Shown here one piece after another: positions 9,209 through 18,800 of a stretch of 63,429 bases of DNA (the stretch's first letter is position 1; every line of letters begins with the position of its first letter). The notes under the pieces were generated by a model that worked only from the letters and a program-made list of their open reading frames with translations, did not search any database and had not been told where the DNA came from. Source of the DNA: Staphylococcus cornubiensis (GTDB lineage Bacteria > Bacillota > Bacilli > Staphylococcales > Staphylococcaceae); NCBI RefSeq assembly GCF_900183575.1, contig NZ_FXUZ01000010.1, forward strand, positions 1 through 63,429, read 5' to 3'. The position numbers and the translations under genes were made by a program.

Positions 9209-10081
9209 ATGCCTTTAGTTTCAATGAAAGAAATGTTAATCGACGCAAAAGAAAATGGTTATGCTGTAGGTCAATATAACCTAAACAACTTGGAGTTTAC
9301 ACAAGCAATTTTACAAGCGTCTCAAGAAGAGAATGCACCTGTAATTCTTGGTGTATCTGAGGGAGCAGCACGTTACATGGGTGGCTTCTATACTGTAGTT
9401 AAAATGGTAGAGGGACTATTACATGACTACGAAATTACAATTCCGGTAGCGATTCACTTAGACCATGGTTCAAGCTTTGAAAAATGTAAAGAAGCGATTG
9501 ATGCAGGTTTCACATCTGTGATGATCGATGCGTCACATGAGCCATACGAAGACAACGTAAAAATTACGAAAAAAGTTGTAGAATACGCGCACGAACGTGG
9601 TGTATCTGTTGAGGCTGAATTAGGAACTGTTGGCGGTCAAGAAGATGACGTTGTAGCGGAGGGTGTGATTTACGCTGACCCTATGGAATGTCAAAACTTA
9701 GTTAAAGCTACAGGTATTGATACATTAGCACCTGCTTTAGGTTCAGTTCACGGACCATACAAAGGTGAACCAAACTTAGGCTTTAAAGAAATGGAAGAAA
9801 TCGGTGCGTCAACTGGTTTACCATTAGTATTACACGGTGGTACTGGAATTCCTACACATGACATTAAAAAAGCGATTTCATTTGGAACTGCTAAAATCAA
9901 TGTCAACACTGAAAACCAAATTGCTTCAGCTAAACGTGTACGTGAAGTATTGGATCAAGACAAAGAAGTTTACGATCCACGTAAATATTTAGGGCCTGCT
10001 CGTGAAGCAATTAAAGAAACAGTTATCGGTAAAATTAGAGAGTTCGGTACTTCTGGAAAAGCGGACAACATTAAAGGTTAA
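9209..10081 (+). CDS. fbaA: Class II fructose-1,6-bisphosphate aldolase
   Basis: This is a 290-residue zinc-dependent aldolase interconverting fructose-1,6-bisphosphate with dihydroxyacetone phosphate and glyceraldehyde-3-phosphate in glycolysis and gluconeogenesis. Class II motifs are clear: [19 protein letters not shown] (zinc-site His and catalytic Asp), [18 protein letters not shown] and [17 protein letters not shown] lies seven bases from the ATG. It is monocistronic, ended by the strong terminator at 10143. This is the usual place upstream of murZ in staphylococci. Confidence 0.97.
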   Translation: MPLVSMKEMLIDAKENGYAVGQYNLNNLEFTQAILQASQEENAPVILGVSEGAARYMGGFYTVVKMVEGLLHDYEITIPVAIHLDHGSSFEKCKEAIDAGFTSVMIDASHEPYEDNVKITKKVVEYAHERGVSVEAELGTVGGQEDDVVAEGVIYADPMECQNLVKATGIDTLAPALGSVHGPYKGEPNLGFKEMEEIGASTGLPLVLHGGTGIPTHDIKKAISFGTAKINVNTENQIASAKRVREVLDQDKEVYDPRKYLGPAREAIKETVIGKIREFGTSGKADNIKG

Positions 10082-10142
10082 TTAAGTAGATGATGTGTAA
10101 GGCGGGAATTACATGATTTAAGTCTTACATACACAATATATA

Positions 10143-10190
10143 AAAAGGAGAGTAGTCTGGTCACAACTTGTGAAACTACTCTCTTTTTCG
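10143..10190 (+). terminator. fbaA terminator
   Basis: AAAAAGGAGAGTAGT pairs with ACTACTCTCTTTTT around a 19-base loop. The remaining bases to 10445 hold the murZ promoter region and no gene. Confidence 0.85.
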
Positions 10191-10445
10191 TATGTAGACA
10201 AAGGCTTGGTTCTGAAAAATTTTCAGTTTCATAATTCATATTGATATGCATGTTGAAATGTCGCATATTCAATGGATTAGAAGAACTAAAAATGACGATG
10301 CTTTTCGCAAAAATCAAACAGAAAGCATCACGAAACATCTTAAATCGTCGTTTTTTCATTTTGCAATTTGAAAAAAATTACATTATAATGCTTTTAATAT
10401 AGTAATTTAAGGTTAAAATGAGCAAGGGAAAAGGAGTTCAATGAC

Positions 10446-11711
10446 ATGGCACAAGAAGTGATAAAAATAAGAGGTGGTCAAACTTTAAAAGGAAGCGTTG
10501 AAATTAACGGTGCGAAAAATAGTTCTGTTGCGATTATTCCAGCCACATTAATGGCGGAAGCACCGGTAACGTTAGATGGATTACCGCAAATTTCAGATGT
10601 TGAAACTTTAGTCAGTTTATTGGGAGATTTAAACATCAAAACTGAACTCAACGGGACAACTTTATCAGTAGATCCAACAAACATTGAAAATGCCCCTTTG
10701 CCGAATAATAAAGTTGAGTCTTTGCGTGCTTCATACTACATGATGGGGGCAATGCTCGGTCGCTTTAAAAAGTGTGTCATTGGTTTACCTGGAGGATGTC
10801 CGCTTGGCCCAAGACCGATTGATCAACATATTAAAGGTTTCAAGGCTTTAGGTGCAACGGTAGATGAGTCGAGCATGACGTCGATGAAAATTGAGGCTGA
10901 CCGACTCGTTGGTGCGAACATTTATTTAGATATTGTCAGTGTCGGTGCAACAATTAATATTATGCTTGCTGCGACACGTGCTGAAGGACAGACGATTATT
11001 GAAAATGCTGCAAAAGAGCCTGAAGTCGTTGATGTTGCTAACTTTTTAAATAGTATGGGTGCAAAAGTAACGGGTGCAGGAACGAGTTCAATTAAAATTG
11101 TAGGTGTTCCTCATTTACATGGGAGTCGCCATTCCATTATTCCGGATCGTATCGAAGCGGGAACGTACATGTGTATTGCGGCCGCTTGTGGGGAGTCGGT
11201 GCATATCGACAACATCATTCCGAAACATATGGAGGCACTCACTGTGAAATTGAAAGAGTTAGGTGTTACAATAGAGACAGGCGATGACTACATGATAGTT
11301 CAATCTTCTGCACCTTATAAAAGCGTAGATATTAAAACGCTTGTGTACCCCGGTTTTGCAACGGATTTACAACAACCTATTACGCCTTTACTCTTCCTAG
11401 CAAATGGACCAAGTTTTGTCACTGAAACGATTTATCCAGAGCGCTTCAGACATGTGAAAGAATTACAAAAAATGAATGGATTGATAACAGCAGATCAAAG
11501 TACTGCAACAGTGAAACCTTCACAATTATCAGGTGCTGAAGTGTATGCAAGTGACTTGCGTGCTGGTGCATGTTTGATTGTTGCCGGGTTATTAGCAGAA
11601 GGTGTGACAACGATTTATAATGTTAAGCATATCTACCGAGGTTATACAGATATTGTGAAAACACTTAAAGCGTTAGGTGCTGATATTTGGACGGAGCAAG
11701 TTGAAGCTTAA
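10446..11711 (+). CDS. murZ: UDP-N-acetylglucosamine 1-carboxyvinyltransferase, paralogue 2
   Basis: This 421-residue cytoplasmic enzyme transfers enolpyruvate from PEP to UDP-GlcNAc, the first committed step of peptidoglycan synthesis and the fosfomycin target. The active-site loop [18 protein letters not shown] carries the fosfomycin-reactive Cys at residue 118. It is one of two MurA paralogues in this window; position after fbaA identifies it as MurZ (MurA2) by comparison with S. aureus. AAAGGAG precedes the ATG at 10446. A downstream HxlR regulator follows after 47 bases. Confidence 0.95.
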   Translation: MAQEVIKIRGGQTLKGSVEINGAKNSSVAIIPATLMAEAPVTLDGLPQISDVETLVSLLGDLNIKTELNGTTLSVDPTNIENAPLPNNKVESLRASYYMMGAMLGRFKKCVIGLPGGCPLGPRPIDQHIKGFKALGATVDESSMTSMKIEADRLVGANIYLDIVSVGATINIMLAATRAEGQTIIENAAKEPEVVDVANFLNSMGAKVTGAGTSSIKIVGVPHLHGSRHSIIPDRIEAGTYMCIAAACGESVHIDNIIPKHMEALTVKLKELGVTIETGDDYMIVQSSAPYKSVDIKTLVYPGFATDLQQPITPLLFLANGPSFVTETIYPERFRHVKELQKMNGLITADQSTATVKPSQLSGAEVYASDLRAGACLIVAGLLAEGVTTIYNVKHIYRGYTDIVKTLKALGADIWTEQVEA

Positions 11712-11724
11712 TCCGGTATGTATT

Positions 11725-11757
11725 GTTATCACAAATTTAAAGATGTGAGGTGATAAC
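11725..11757 (+). promoter_or_regulatory. Inverted repeat overlapping hxlR ribosome site
   Basis: GTTATCAC (11725-11732) and GTGATAAC (11750-11757) are perfect complements separated by 17 bases. The second arm ends one base before the hxlR ATG, and the Shine-Dalgarno GTGAGG lies in the loop. It may be an autoregulatory operator or an RNA hairpin masking the start. Confidence 0.55.
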
Positions 11758-11758
11758 C

Positions 11759-12088
11759 ATGGAAGTATGTCCATATTTAGAAGAAACATTTAAAATATTA
11801 GGGCGCAGTTGGAACGGTTTAATTTTACATTACCTTTCTACCTGTGATGGATATAAAGCGCATTTCTCAGAGATGAAAAGACATTTACGCCCTATTACAA
11901 ATAGAGCGTTGTCAATGAAAGTTGCTGAGTTGGCTGATGCAGATTTATTAACGAAAGAAGTTATTTCTACAAATCCACCGTCAGTTTGTTACCATTTAAC
12001 TGAAAAAGGTGTAGCACTCGCACGTGCATTAGAACCTCTTGAAACTTGGGCGCATGACTATATTGATTTAGAGGAAAAAGCGCAATAA
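11759..12088 (+). CDS. HxlR-family winged-helix transcriptional regulator
   Basis: This predicts a 109-residue DNA-binding regulator of the HxlR family (about residues 4-95 winged helix; SEMKRHLRPITNRALSMKVAEL recognition region). Cys4, at the position of the redox-sensing Cys in YodB/QsrR-type members, and Cys29 are present, so sensing of quinones or other electrophiles is possible (inference). The start at 11759 is chosen over GTG 11750, which overlaps its own ribosome site. It lies between murZ and aldA, with a terminator after it, so it may control itself or aldA. Confidence 0.85.
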   Translation: MEVCPYLEETFKILGRSWNGLILHYLSTCDGYKAHFSEMKRHLRPITNRALSMKVAELADADLLTKEVISTNPPSVCYHLTEKGVALARALEPLETWAHDYIDLEEKAQ

Positions 12089-12095
12089 TGATATC

Positions 12096-12145
12096 AAAGA
12101 GTAAGACATCGCGAAAAGTTGGCGTATGTGCTTACTCTTTTATAT
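12096..12145 (+). terminator. hxlR terminator
   Basis: AAAGAGTAAG (12096-12105) pairs with CTTACTCTTT (12131-12140), followed by an AT-rich TATATTTT tail. Confidence 0.7.
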
Positions 12146-12195
12146 TTTGCATACATTTTATAACATGACAGAATATTTTTGATTTCTTTTATTGG

Positions 12196-12221
12196 GTTTA
12201 AAATCGAATGAACATGGTAAT
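12196..12221 (+). promoter_or_regulatory. SigB-type promoter of aldA
   Basis: GTTTAA (12196-12201), a 14-base spacer and GGTAAT (12216-12221) closely match the staphylococcal SigB consensus GTTTAA-N12-15-GGGTAT. The aldA start is 37 bases downstream. Confidence 0.7.
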
Positions 12222-12258
12222 ACTAAGGATACGATATTAAATGAAGGAGTGTTTGTTC

Positions 12259-13692
12259 ATGAGAGATCAAACGAAGCAATTTATAAACGGTGAATGGGTT
12301 GAAAGTAATAGCGGCGAAACAATGGAAGTCATCAACCCTGCCACAGAAGAAGTATTGGGTCATATCGCGAAAGGGAATAAAGCAGATGTGGACCAAGCAG
12401 TTCAAGCTGCTCATGACGTCTATCTTTCATTTCGTAACTCTACAGTTAAAGAACGACAAGAATTGTTAGATCGCATAGTTAAAGAATATGAAAATCGTAA
12501 AGATGATTTAATAGAAGCCATGACTTTAGAACTTGGTGCACCTGTGACGCAATCAGAGAAAGTGCACTATCAAATGGGACTCAACCATTTCAAAGCAGCA
12601 CGTGATGCGTTGGATAATTTCCGATTTGAAGAACGTAGAGGCGATAATTTAATCGTGAAAGAAGCGATTGGTGTCGCTGGACTTGTGACGCCTTGGAACT
12701 TCCCTACGAACCAAACATCATTGAAATTAGCAGCCGCATTTGCAGCCGGAAGTCCAGTCGTGTTAAAACCTTCTGAAATGACGCCTTATGCAGCCATTAT
12801 TTTAGCTGAAATTTTCGAGAAAGTCGGTGTGCCTAAAGGTGTATTTAACCTTGTGAATGGTGACGGTGAAGGTGTTGGTACACCGTTAAGCCAACATCCA
12901 GACGTTCGTATGATGTCATTTACAGGTTCTGGTGGTACAGGTTCAAAAATTATGGAATCAGCAAGCAAAGACTTCAAAAAAGTATCACTTGAATTAGGTG
13001 GTAAATCACCATTTATCGTTTTAGACGATGCAGACCTTGAAGAAGCGGCAAAAGCTGCAGTGAAAAAAGTGGTTAATAATACGGGACAGGTTTGTACTGC
13101 AGGCACACGTACACTTGTACCAGAAAGCATTAAAGATGACTTTTTAAAAGAAGTGAAAAAACAAATGGCCAATGTTAAAGTTGGCGATCCACAAAACACG
13201 GAAACAGAAATGGGTCCTATTGTCAGTGAAAAACAATACAACCAAGTGCAAGACTATATTCAAAAAGGTATCGATGAAGGTGCAGAGCTTTATTATGGTG
13301 GCACAGGTAAACCGGATGGCCTCGATAAAGGTTATTTCGCAAAACCTACTATCTTTACAAATGTGAATAATCAAATGACGATTGCACAAGAAGAGATTTT
13401 TGGGCCGGTTATGTCAATTATCACTTATAAAGATTTAGACGAAGCGATTGAAATTGCGAATGATACAAAATACGGCCTTGCAGGTTACGTTTTCGGTAAA
13501 AATAAAGACAATTTAATCCGTGTTGCACGTTCAATTGAAGCAGGTACGATTGAAATTAATGAAGCTGGACGTGCACCAGATTTACCATTCGGCGGTTATA
13601 AGCAATCAGGTATCGGTCGTGAATGGGGGGACTTCGGTATTGAAGAATTTTTAGAAGTCAAATCGATCGCCGGTTATTATAAAGGTGAATAA
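12259..13692 (+). CDS. aldA: NAD(P)-dependent aldehyde dehydrogenase AldA
   Basis: This 477-residue enzyme oxidises aldehydes to carboxylic acids. Catalytic Cys279 lies in [12 protein letters not shown] and the general-base Glu in LELGGKSP. The cofactor-binding TPWNFPTNQ and [11 protein letters not shown] segments are present. It is close to S. aureus AldA (about 475 aa), reported to protect against aldehyde and hypochlorite stress. GAAGGAG upstream supports the ATG at 12259 rather than 12241, where the ATG itself overlaps that site. The SigB-type promoter just upstream predicts general-stress induction. Confidence 0.93.
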   Translation: MRDQTKQFINGEWVESNSGETMEVINPATEEVLGHIAKGNKADVDQAVQAAHDVYLSFRNSTVKERQELLDRIVKEYENRKDDLIEAMTLELGAPVTQSEKVHYQMGLNHFKAARDALDNFRFEERRGDNLIVKEAIGVAGLVTPWNFPTNQTSLKLAAAFAAGSPVVLKPSEMTPYAAIILAEIFEKVGVPKGVFNLVNGDGEGVGTPLSQHPDVRMMSFTGSGGTGSKIMESASKDFKKVSLELGGKSPFIVLDDADLEEAAKAAVKKVVNNTGQVCTAGTRTLVPESIKDDFLKEVKKQMANVKVGDPQNTETEMGPIVSEKQYNQVQDYIQKGIDEGAELYYGGTGKPDGLDKGYFAKPTIFTNVNNQMTIAQEEIFGPVMSIITYKDLDEAIEIANDTKYGLAGYVFGKNKDNLIRVARSIEAGTIEINEAGRAPDLPFGGYKQSGIGREWGDFGIEEFLEVKSIAGYYKGE

Positions 13693-13710
13693 CTGATTCA
13701 ATCATTAGGA

Positions 13711-13747
13711 AAGGGCAAGGACGATATCCGAGCCTTTTTCTTTTTTT
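13711..13747 (+). terminator. aldA terminator
   Basis: AAGGGC pairs with GCCTTT around a 15-base loop, followed by a T-rich run interrupted by one C. Confidence 0.65.
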
Positions 13748-13761
13748 ATGATGAAATAGTG

Positions 13762-13926
13762 ATGGAAAACGCAATTATGTCCCGGCGCCTCTCCTACGAT
13801 GAACGAAAAGCAAAACTTGAAAATTTTTATGTCCTATCCCCAGATGCGCAAAGGTTGATAGATAGAAGTCCTGCTTATGAGTGGGAAGTACAGGGATTAT
13901 GGACGAAATTTGAATTTTTGTTGTAA
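13762..13926 (+). CDS. Possible 54-residue protein, unknown
   Basis: This is a short open frame with protein-like composition, charged and amphipathic: MSRRLSYDERKAKLENFYVL then SPDAQRLIDRSPAYEWEVQG. It ends in LWTKFEFLL. It lies between aldA and rho, in the same frame as aldA, with no stop between the aldA stop and its own stop. No ribosome site precedes ATG 13762 or ATG 13777. I recognise no family. It may be a real small gene, a remnant or chance. Confidence 0.35.
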   Translation: MENAIMSRRLSYDERKAKLENFYVLSPDAQRLIDRSPAYEWEVQGLWTKFEFLL

Positions 13927-14026
13927 AATCCATTGATATTTTGTCATAAAGGATATTATTTGATATAGTAAGGTTTAATCGTAACATTTGCGATTAATAG
14001 ACTTTAAAATGAAATGAGTGTTTAAC

Positions 14027-15340
14027 ATGTCAAGGGAAAGAACATCTCCGCAATATGAATCTTTTCATGAATTATATAAGAATTATACAACGAAAGCCCT
14101 CACTGAAAAGGCAAAATCTCTTAAACTTGTTAACTATAGTAAATTAAACAAAAAAGAACTCGTACTTGCAATAATGGAAGCGCAAATGGAACAAGATGGT
14201 AACTATTATATGGAAGGTATCCTCGATGATATACAAGCAGATGGCTATGGTTTTTTAAGAACCGTAAACTTCTCAAAAGGGGAGAAAGATATATACATAT
14301 CTGCCAGTCAAATTCGTCGGTTCGAAATTAAATTAGGTGATAAAGTAACTGGAAAAGTTCGAAAGCCTAAAGAAAACGAAAAATACTATGGATTACTTCA
14401 AGTTGACTTTGTTAATGATCACAATGCGGAAGAAGTCAAAAAACGTCCTCACTTCCAAGCTCTTACACCTTTATATCCAGATGAAAGAATCAAATTAGAA
14501 ACAGAACCTCAAAATTATTCAACACGTGTGATGGATTTAATCACGCCAATTGGTTTAGGTCAACGTGGCTTAATTGTTGCACCGCCTAAAGCAGGTAAAA
14601 CCTCTTTACTCAAAGAAATTGCGAATGCGATTGTTACGAACAAACCCAATGCAAAACTTTTTATACTTCTCATCGGTGAACGACCAGAAGAAGTGACTGA
14701 CATTGAACGCTCAGTTGACGAAGCAGAAGTGGTACATTCAACGTTTGATGAACATCCAAAACATCACGTGAAAGTAGCAGAATTGTTACTGGAGCGTGCG
14801 AAACGTCTTGTTGAGATTGGGGAAGATGTCATTATTTTAATGGATTCGATTACGCGATTAGCACGTGCATATAACCTTGTTGTACCGCCAAGTGGTCGTA
14901 CGTTGTCGGGTGGTCTAGACCCAGCATCACTCCATGGACCTAAAACATTTTTTGGTGCTGCGAGAAATATCGAAGCAGGTGGCAGTTTAACGATTTTAGC
15001 CACTGCATTAGTTGATACAGGTTCACGTATGGATGACATGATTTATGAGGAGTTTAAAGGAACAGGGAATATGGAGTTACATTTAGACCGACGTCTTTCT
15101 GAGCGCCGTATTTTCCCAGCGATTGATATTTCTAGAAGTTCAACACGTAAAGAAGAGCTCCTTATTCCGAAAAATGAATTGGATAGCTTATGGCAACTAA
15201 GAAATATGTTTTCAAACTCGCCTGATTTTACAGAGCGTTTTATTCGTAAGTTAAAGAAAACAAAATCCAATGCCGAATTTTTCGAAGTGTTACAACAAAG
15301 TGCGGCAGAAAGTAGTAAGACAGGTAAACCTATTATTTAA
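14027..15340 (+). CDS. rho: Transcription termination factor Rho
   Basis: This 437-residue hexameric RNA helicase ends transcription at Rho-dependent sites. It has the N-terminal Rho-N helical domain (about 1-50), a cold-shock-like RNA-binding domain (about 52-125, with GYGFLRT), the Walker A APPKAGKTSL (residues 185-194) and a Walker B ending VIILMDSITR. Length and sequence match S. aureus Rho. The start at 14027 aligns with the family; a GTG at 14018 is nearer the weak GAAATGAG site. A 100-base untranslated region precedes it. Confidence 0.96.
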   Translation: MSRERTSPQYESFHELYKNYTTKALTEKAKSLKLVNYSKLNKKELVLAIMEAQMEQDGNYYMEGILDDIQADGYGFLRTVNFSKGEKDIYISASQIRRFEIKLGDKVTGKVRKPKENEKYYGLLQVDFVNDHNAEEVKKRPHFQALTPLYPDERIKLETEPQNYSTRVMDLITPIGLGQRGLIVAPPKAGKTSLLKEIANAIVTNKPNAKLFILLIGERPEEVTDIERSVDEAEVVHSTFDEHPKHHVKVAELLLERAKRLVEIGEDVIILMDSITRLARAYNLVVPPSGRTLSGGLDPASLHGPKTFFGAARNIEAGGSLTILATALVDTGSRMDDMIYEEFKGTGNMELHLDRRLSERRIFPAIDISRSSTRKEELLIPKNELDSLWQLRNMFSNSPDFTERFIRKLKKTKSNAEFFEVLQQSAAESSKTGKPII

Positions 15341-15462
15341 TTTTAATAATTTCGTATGTAGGGTTGCATTTTCATGACACGGCCTATATAATGTTTAAGT
15401 ATTGGGTAAAAACTCACAAATAACTCTGTTCCGGATGGTTCAGGGCAAAGGAGCTGAAAATT

Positions 15463-15717
15463 ATGAAACAAGGGATTCATCCAGAATACCGTAAAGTTAT
15501 CTTTTTAGATACGACAACTGATTACAAATTTTTAAGTGGTTCTACTAAATTCTCAAACGAAACAATGGAATGGGAAGATGGTAACGAGTACCCAGTTATT
15601 CGTTTAGATATTTCTTCTGATTCACATCCATTCTACACAGGACGCCAAAAATTTGCTGCTGCAGATGGTCGTGTGGAACGTTTCAACAAAAAATTTGGTC
15701 TCAAATCAAACAACTAA
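15463..15717 (+). CDS. rpmE2: 50S ribosomal protein L31 type B
   Basis: This is an 84-residue ribosomal protein of the C-minus (type B) L31 class. It starts [20 protein letters not shown] and lacks the zinc-binding Cys pairs of type A, so it can replace the zinc form when zinc is scarce. [14 protein letters not shown] is the conserved centre. AAAGGAG precedes the ATG. Rho upstream and Tdk downstream are the usual staphylococcal neighbours. Confidence 0.96.
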   Translation: MKQGIHPEYRKVIFLDTTTDYKFLSGSTKFSNETMEWEDGNEYPVIRLDISSDSHPFYTGRQKFAAADGRVERFNKKFGLKSNN

Positions 15718-15790
15718 GAAAATATTGGGTTGGATGGACAGCCGTTCATCTAAACTATGTTCTTGACTCAATGTGAATAAAATGAATGCA

Positions 15791-15830
15791 AACACGTTTT
15801 CTTTGATATCGCATCATAAGAAAACGTGTT
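15791..15830. repeat. 13-bp perfect hairpin after rpmE2
   Basis: AACACGTTTTCTT (15791-15803) pairs with AAGAAAACGTGTT (15818-15830). No T-run follows. The terminator is a separate hairpin just downstream, so this one may stabilise the rpmE2 3' end. Confidence 0.6.
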
Positions 15831-15840
15831 ATGCGTTGAA

Positions 15841-15886
15841 GTGGGTTGACGGAATCTAATCATTTAGATTGCGTGCCCACTTTTTT
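15841..15886 (+). terminator. rpmE2 terminator
   Basis: GTGGG (15841-15845) pairs with CCCAC (15876-15880), with a nested AATCTAA/TTTAGATT stem, followed by TTTTTT. The rest of the gap to tdk (15887-16121) is AT-rich with no gene. Confidence 0.8.
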
Positions 15887-16121
15887 ACATTGTTTCATCT
15901 TTTTAGCATCAACCTATGGAAATTCAAAACGCGAGCGATGTTGTTAAAATATTACCATCAGTGAAACGTTTTGAAAGGTGACATTCAAAGGTGCAAGGAT
16001 ATAATTAAGAAAAAAGTGCAAGAAATTTATGAAATTTGATATACATACGAATTACATCAACGAATACGTATATTTTATGATATAATGAATTGATTTTGTT
16101 TTGAAAAAGGTGGAAAGAATC

Positions 16122-16724
16122 ATGTATGAAGCGTACCATTCAGGTTGGATAGAATGCATTACTGGAAGCATGTTTAGTGGTAAGTCAGAAGAGCTCATCA
16201 GACGCTTACGCCGAGGTGTCTATGCAAAGCAAAAAGTGGTTGTATTTAAACCAACAATTGATGACCGCTACCATAAAGAAAAAGTCGTTTCTCACAATGG
16301 TAATGAAATAGAAGCGATTAATATTTCTAAAGCAAGTGATATATGGCATCATGACTTAAATGGTGTAGATATTATCGGCATTGATGAAATTCAATTTTTT
16401 GATCGTGATATTGTAGACATTGCAGAAACGCTTGCAGAAAGAGGCTATCGCGTCATTACTGCAGGTCTTGATATGGATTTTAAAGGCGAACCTTTTCACC
16501 CTGTTCCTGAAATGTTAGCGGTGAGTGAACATATTACAAAATTACAAGCGGTCTGTGCTGTTTGCGGGGCATCATCGAGTCGTACGCAACGATTAATTGA
16601 TGGCAAATCTGCAAAAGTAGACGATCCCATTATACTTGTAGGTGCAAATGAAAGTTATGAACCGCGTTGTCGTGCGCATCATATCGTAGCACCGAGTGAA
16701 AATGATAAGGAGGCGTTGGAATAA
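16122..16724 (+). CDS. tdk: Thymidine kinase
   Basis: This 200-residue salvage enzyme phosphorylates thymidine to dTMP. The P-loop GSMFSGKS is at residues 15-22 and the catalytic-Glu region is [12 protein letters not shown] structural zinc site is formed by Cys of [16 protein letters not shown] and later Cys/His (RCRAHH). The ATG at 16122 has AAGGTGGAAAG upstream; the in-frame TTG at 16101 overlaps that site. Its stop overlaps the prfA start by one base (TAATG), so the two are translationally coupled. Confidence 0.96.
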   Translation: MYEAYHSGWIECITGSMFSGKSEELIRRLRRGVYAKQKVVVFKPTIDDRYHKEKVVSHNGNEIEAINISKASDIWHHDLNGVDIIGIDEIQFFDRDIVDIAETLAERGYRVITAGLDMDFKGEPFHPVPEMLAVSEHITKLQAVCAVCGASSSRTQRLIDGKSAKVDDPIILVGANESYEPRCRAHHIVAPSENDKEALE

Positions 16725-17800
16725 TGTTTGATCAATTAGACATTGTTGAAGAACGTTATGAACAACTGAATGAATTGTTAAGCGATCCAGAAGTTGTGAG
16801 TGATTCAAATCTTCTTAGAAAATATTCTAAAGAACAATCAGAATTACAAAAAACGGTAGAGGTCTACCGTCAATATAAACAAGTGAAAGAAGATGCTGGG
16901 GAAATTGAATTGATGCTTGCGGAAACTGATGATGCTGATGAAGTTGAAATGTTAAAAGAAGAAGCGAATGCATTGAAAGCAGAAGTGCCAGAACTTGAAG
17001 AGCAATTGAAATTGTTGCTCATTCCAAAAGATCCGAACGACGAAAAAGACGTTATTGTTGAGATTCGTGGTGCTGCTGGCGGTGATGAGGCGGCAATTTT
17101 TGCGGGCGACTTATTCCGTATGTATTCTAAGTTTGCCGAATCACATCGTTTTAAACTTGAGATTGTAGAAGCAACAGAAAGCGACCATGGTGGCTATAAA
17201 GAAATCAGTTTCTCAGTTTCTGGTGATGGTGCCTATAGTAAGTTGAAATATGAAAATGGTGCGCACCGTGTACAACGTGTACCTGAAACTGAATCAGGCG
17301 GTCGTATTCATACGTCAACGGCCACTGTTGCAGTACTCCCAGAAGTAGAAGATGTAGAAATTGAAATCCGCAATGAAGATTTGAAAATTGATACGTATCG
17401 TTCAAGTGGTGCAGGTGGACAGCACGTCAATACGACTGACTCTGCCGTTCGTATTACCCATTTGCCAACAGGGGTCATTGCGACATCTTCAGAAAAATCT
17501 CAAATTCAAAACCGTGAAAAAGCGATGAAAGTGTTAAAAGCACGTTTGTATGATATGAAGTTGCAAGAAGAACAACAAAAATATGCAGCACAACGTAAGT
17601 CAGCAGTTGGAACAGGTGATCGTTCGGAACGTATTCGTACATATAACTATCCGCAAAGTCGTGTCACAGACCACCGCATTGGTTTAACTTTACAAAAATT
17701 AGACCAAATTATGGAAGGAAAGTTGGATGAAATTGTGGATGCGTTAACGATGCATGAACAAACTGAGAAGTTGAAAGAGCTTAATACTGGTGAACTATAA
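16724..17800 (+). CDS. prfA: Peptide chain release factor 1
   Basis: This 358-residue factor reads UAA and UAG and triggers peptide release. The GGQ motif is at residues 231-233 within [20 protein letters not shown]. The helical N-terminal domain (about 1-100) and the recognition loop of domain 2 are present. It overlaps tdk by one base and prmC by 11 bases. PrmC modifies the GGQ glutamine, so coupling makes functional sense. Confidence 0.97.
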   Translation: MFDQLDIVEERYEQLNELLSDPEVVSDSNLLRKYSKEQSELQKTVEVYRQYKQVKEDAGEIELMLAETDDADEVEMLKEEANALKAEVPELEEQLKLLLIPKDPNDEKDVIVEIRGAAGGDEAAIFAGDLFRMYSKFAESHRFKLEIVEATESDHGGYKEISFSVSGDGAYSKLKYENGAHRVQRVPETESGGRIHTSTATVAVLPEVEDVEIEIRNEDLKIDTYRSSGAGGQHVNTTDSAVRITHLPTGVIATSSEKSQIQNREKAMKVLKARLYDMKLQEEQQKYAAQRKSAVGTGDRSERIRTYNYPQSRVTDHRIGLTLQKLDQIMEGKLDEIVDALTMHEQTEKLKELNTGEL

Positions 17801-18677
17801 ACAGTGGCGACAAGATGCCGAGAAGCGAATGATAGCAAAAGGCTACGACGCAAATGCTGTTCAATGGTTTTTGATGGATACATTACAATGGTCGAGAACG
17901 CAATTGATTTTAAACGAAATGGTGGCTATTCCTGATTCTACACTTGCACAACTGAATGACGGCCTATTACAACTTCTCACTGGAATGCCGGTACAATATG
18001 TTGTCGGTCAAGCTGAATTTTATGGACGTCCATTTAAAGTGAATTCGGATGTACTCATTCCGAGACCTGAAACAGAAGAAGTGGTGCATTACTTTTTAAA
18101 CCAATTAACTGAGGCAACTTCTTGTGTAGCTGATGTAGGGGTTGGAAGTGGTGCGATTGCAGTCACATTAAAAGCTGAAATACCCGAATTACAAGTGATT
18201 GCGACAGATATTTCGTCTCAAGCGTTATTAGTCGCAAAAGAGAATGCGTGTCGTCTCCAACAAGACATCACTTTTATACAAGGCAATGCTTTACAACCGC
18301 TCATAGATCAGGACATTCGACTGGATGGTTTAATTTCTAATCCGCCGTATATTGGTGAACATGAACGTGGTTTGATGGATGAAAGTGTCATTCAATATGA
18401 ACCGCATGTGGCGTTATTTGCGGATCAAGAAGGTTATCAAGTATATGAAGCAATATTGCGAGACTTACCACATGTCATGCATGATGGCGCACCGGTTGTT
18501 TTTGAAATTGGTTTTCAACAAGGCGTTCAGTTGACAGAGATGATGCAACAGTTATATCCACATATTAAGACAGAGGTCATTCCAGATATTAATGGAAATG
18601 CACGGATTTTTCATTTTAAATGGTCCACATCAAATGGGTACCATGAGTATCTTGATGAACAACATGATAATTTGTAA
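17790..18677 (+). CDS. prmC: Release factor glutamine N5-methyltransferase
   Basis: This is a 295-residue SAM-dependent methylase that methylates the GGQ glutamine of release factors. The substrate-binding NPPY motif is at residues 184-187 ([14 protein letters not shown]). SAM motif I reads [16 protein letters not shown], and an N-terminal helical release-factor-binding domain is present. The start is GTG at 17790, inside the end of prfA, with AAAGAGC about 12 bases upstream. A terminator follows. Confidence 0.94.
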   Translation: MNYKQWRQDAEKRMIAKGYDANAVQWFLMDTLQWSRTQLILNEMVAIPDSTLAQLNDGLLQLLTGMPVQYVVGQAEFYGRPFKVNSDVLIPRPETEEVVHYFLNQLTEATSCVADVGVGSGAIAVTLKAEIPELQVIATDISSQALLVAKENACRLQQDITFIQGNALQPLIDQDIRLDGLISNPPYIGEHERGLMDESVIQYEPHVALFADQEGYQVYEAILRDLPHVMHDGAPVVFEIGFQQGVQLTEMMQQLYPHIKTEVIPDINGNARIFHFKWSTSNGYHEYLDEQHDNL

Positions 18678-18693
18678 CAATTTATAATCAATT

Positions 18694-18759
18694 AAAAATG
18701 GGCGCACGACAGTCAAATCTAAGACACATTCTTACGATTGAAGTCATGCACCCATTTTT
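18694..18759 (+). terminator. prmC terminator
   Basis: AAAAATGGG (18694-18702) with GCA pairs with TGC and CCCATTTTT at the 3' end. Confidence 0.75.
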
Positions 18760-18800
18760 GACTTTGTAGTAAAATAGAAGAGAAGGAGAGGTGGACGTTA

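Noticed and set aside
9055..9279. 74-codon frame upstream of fbaA
   Set aside because: It covers the fbaA promoter and ribosome site and runs into fbaA in another frame.
11724..11758. Intrinsic terminator for murZ
   Set aside because: The inverted repeat has no T-run and ends at the hxlR start codon, so an operator or translation control is more likely.
12786..13241. 151-codon minus-strand frame inside aldA
   Set aside because: Shadow of a well-supported gene, with no start signal.
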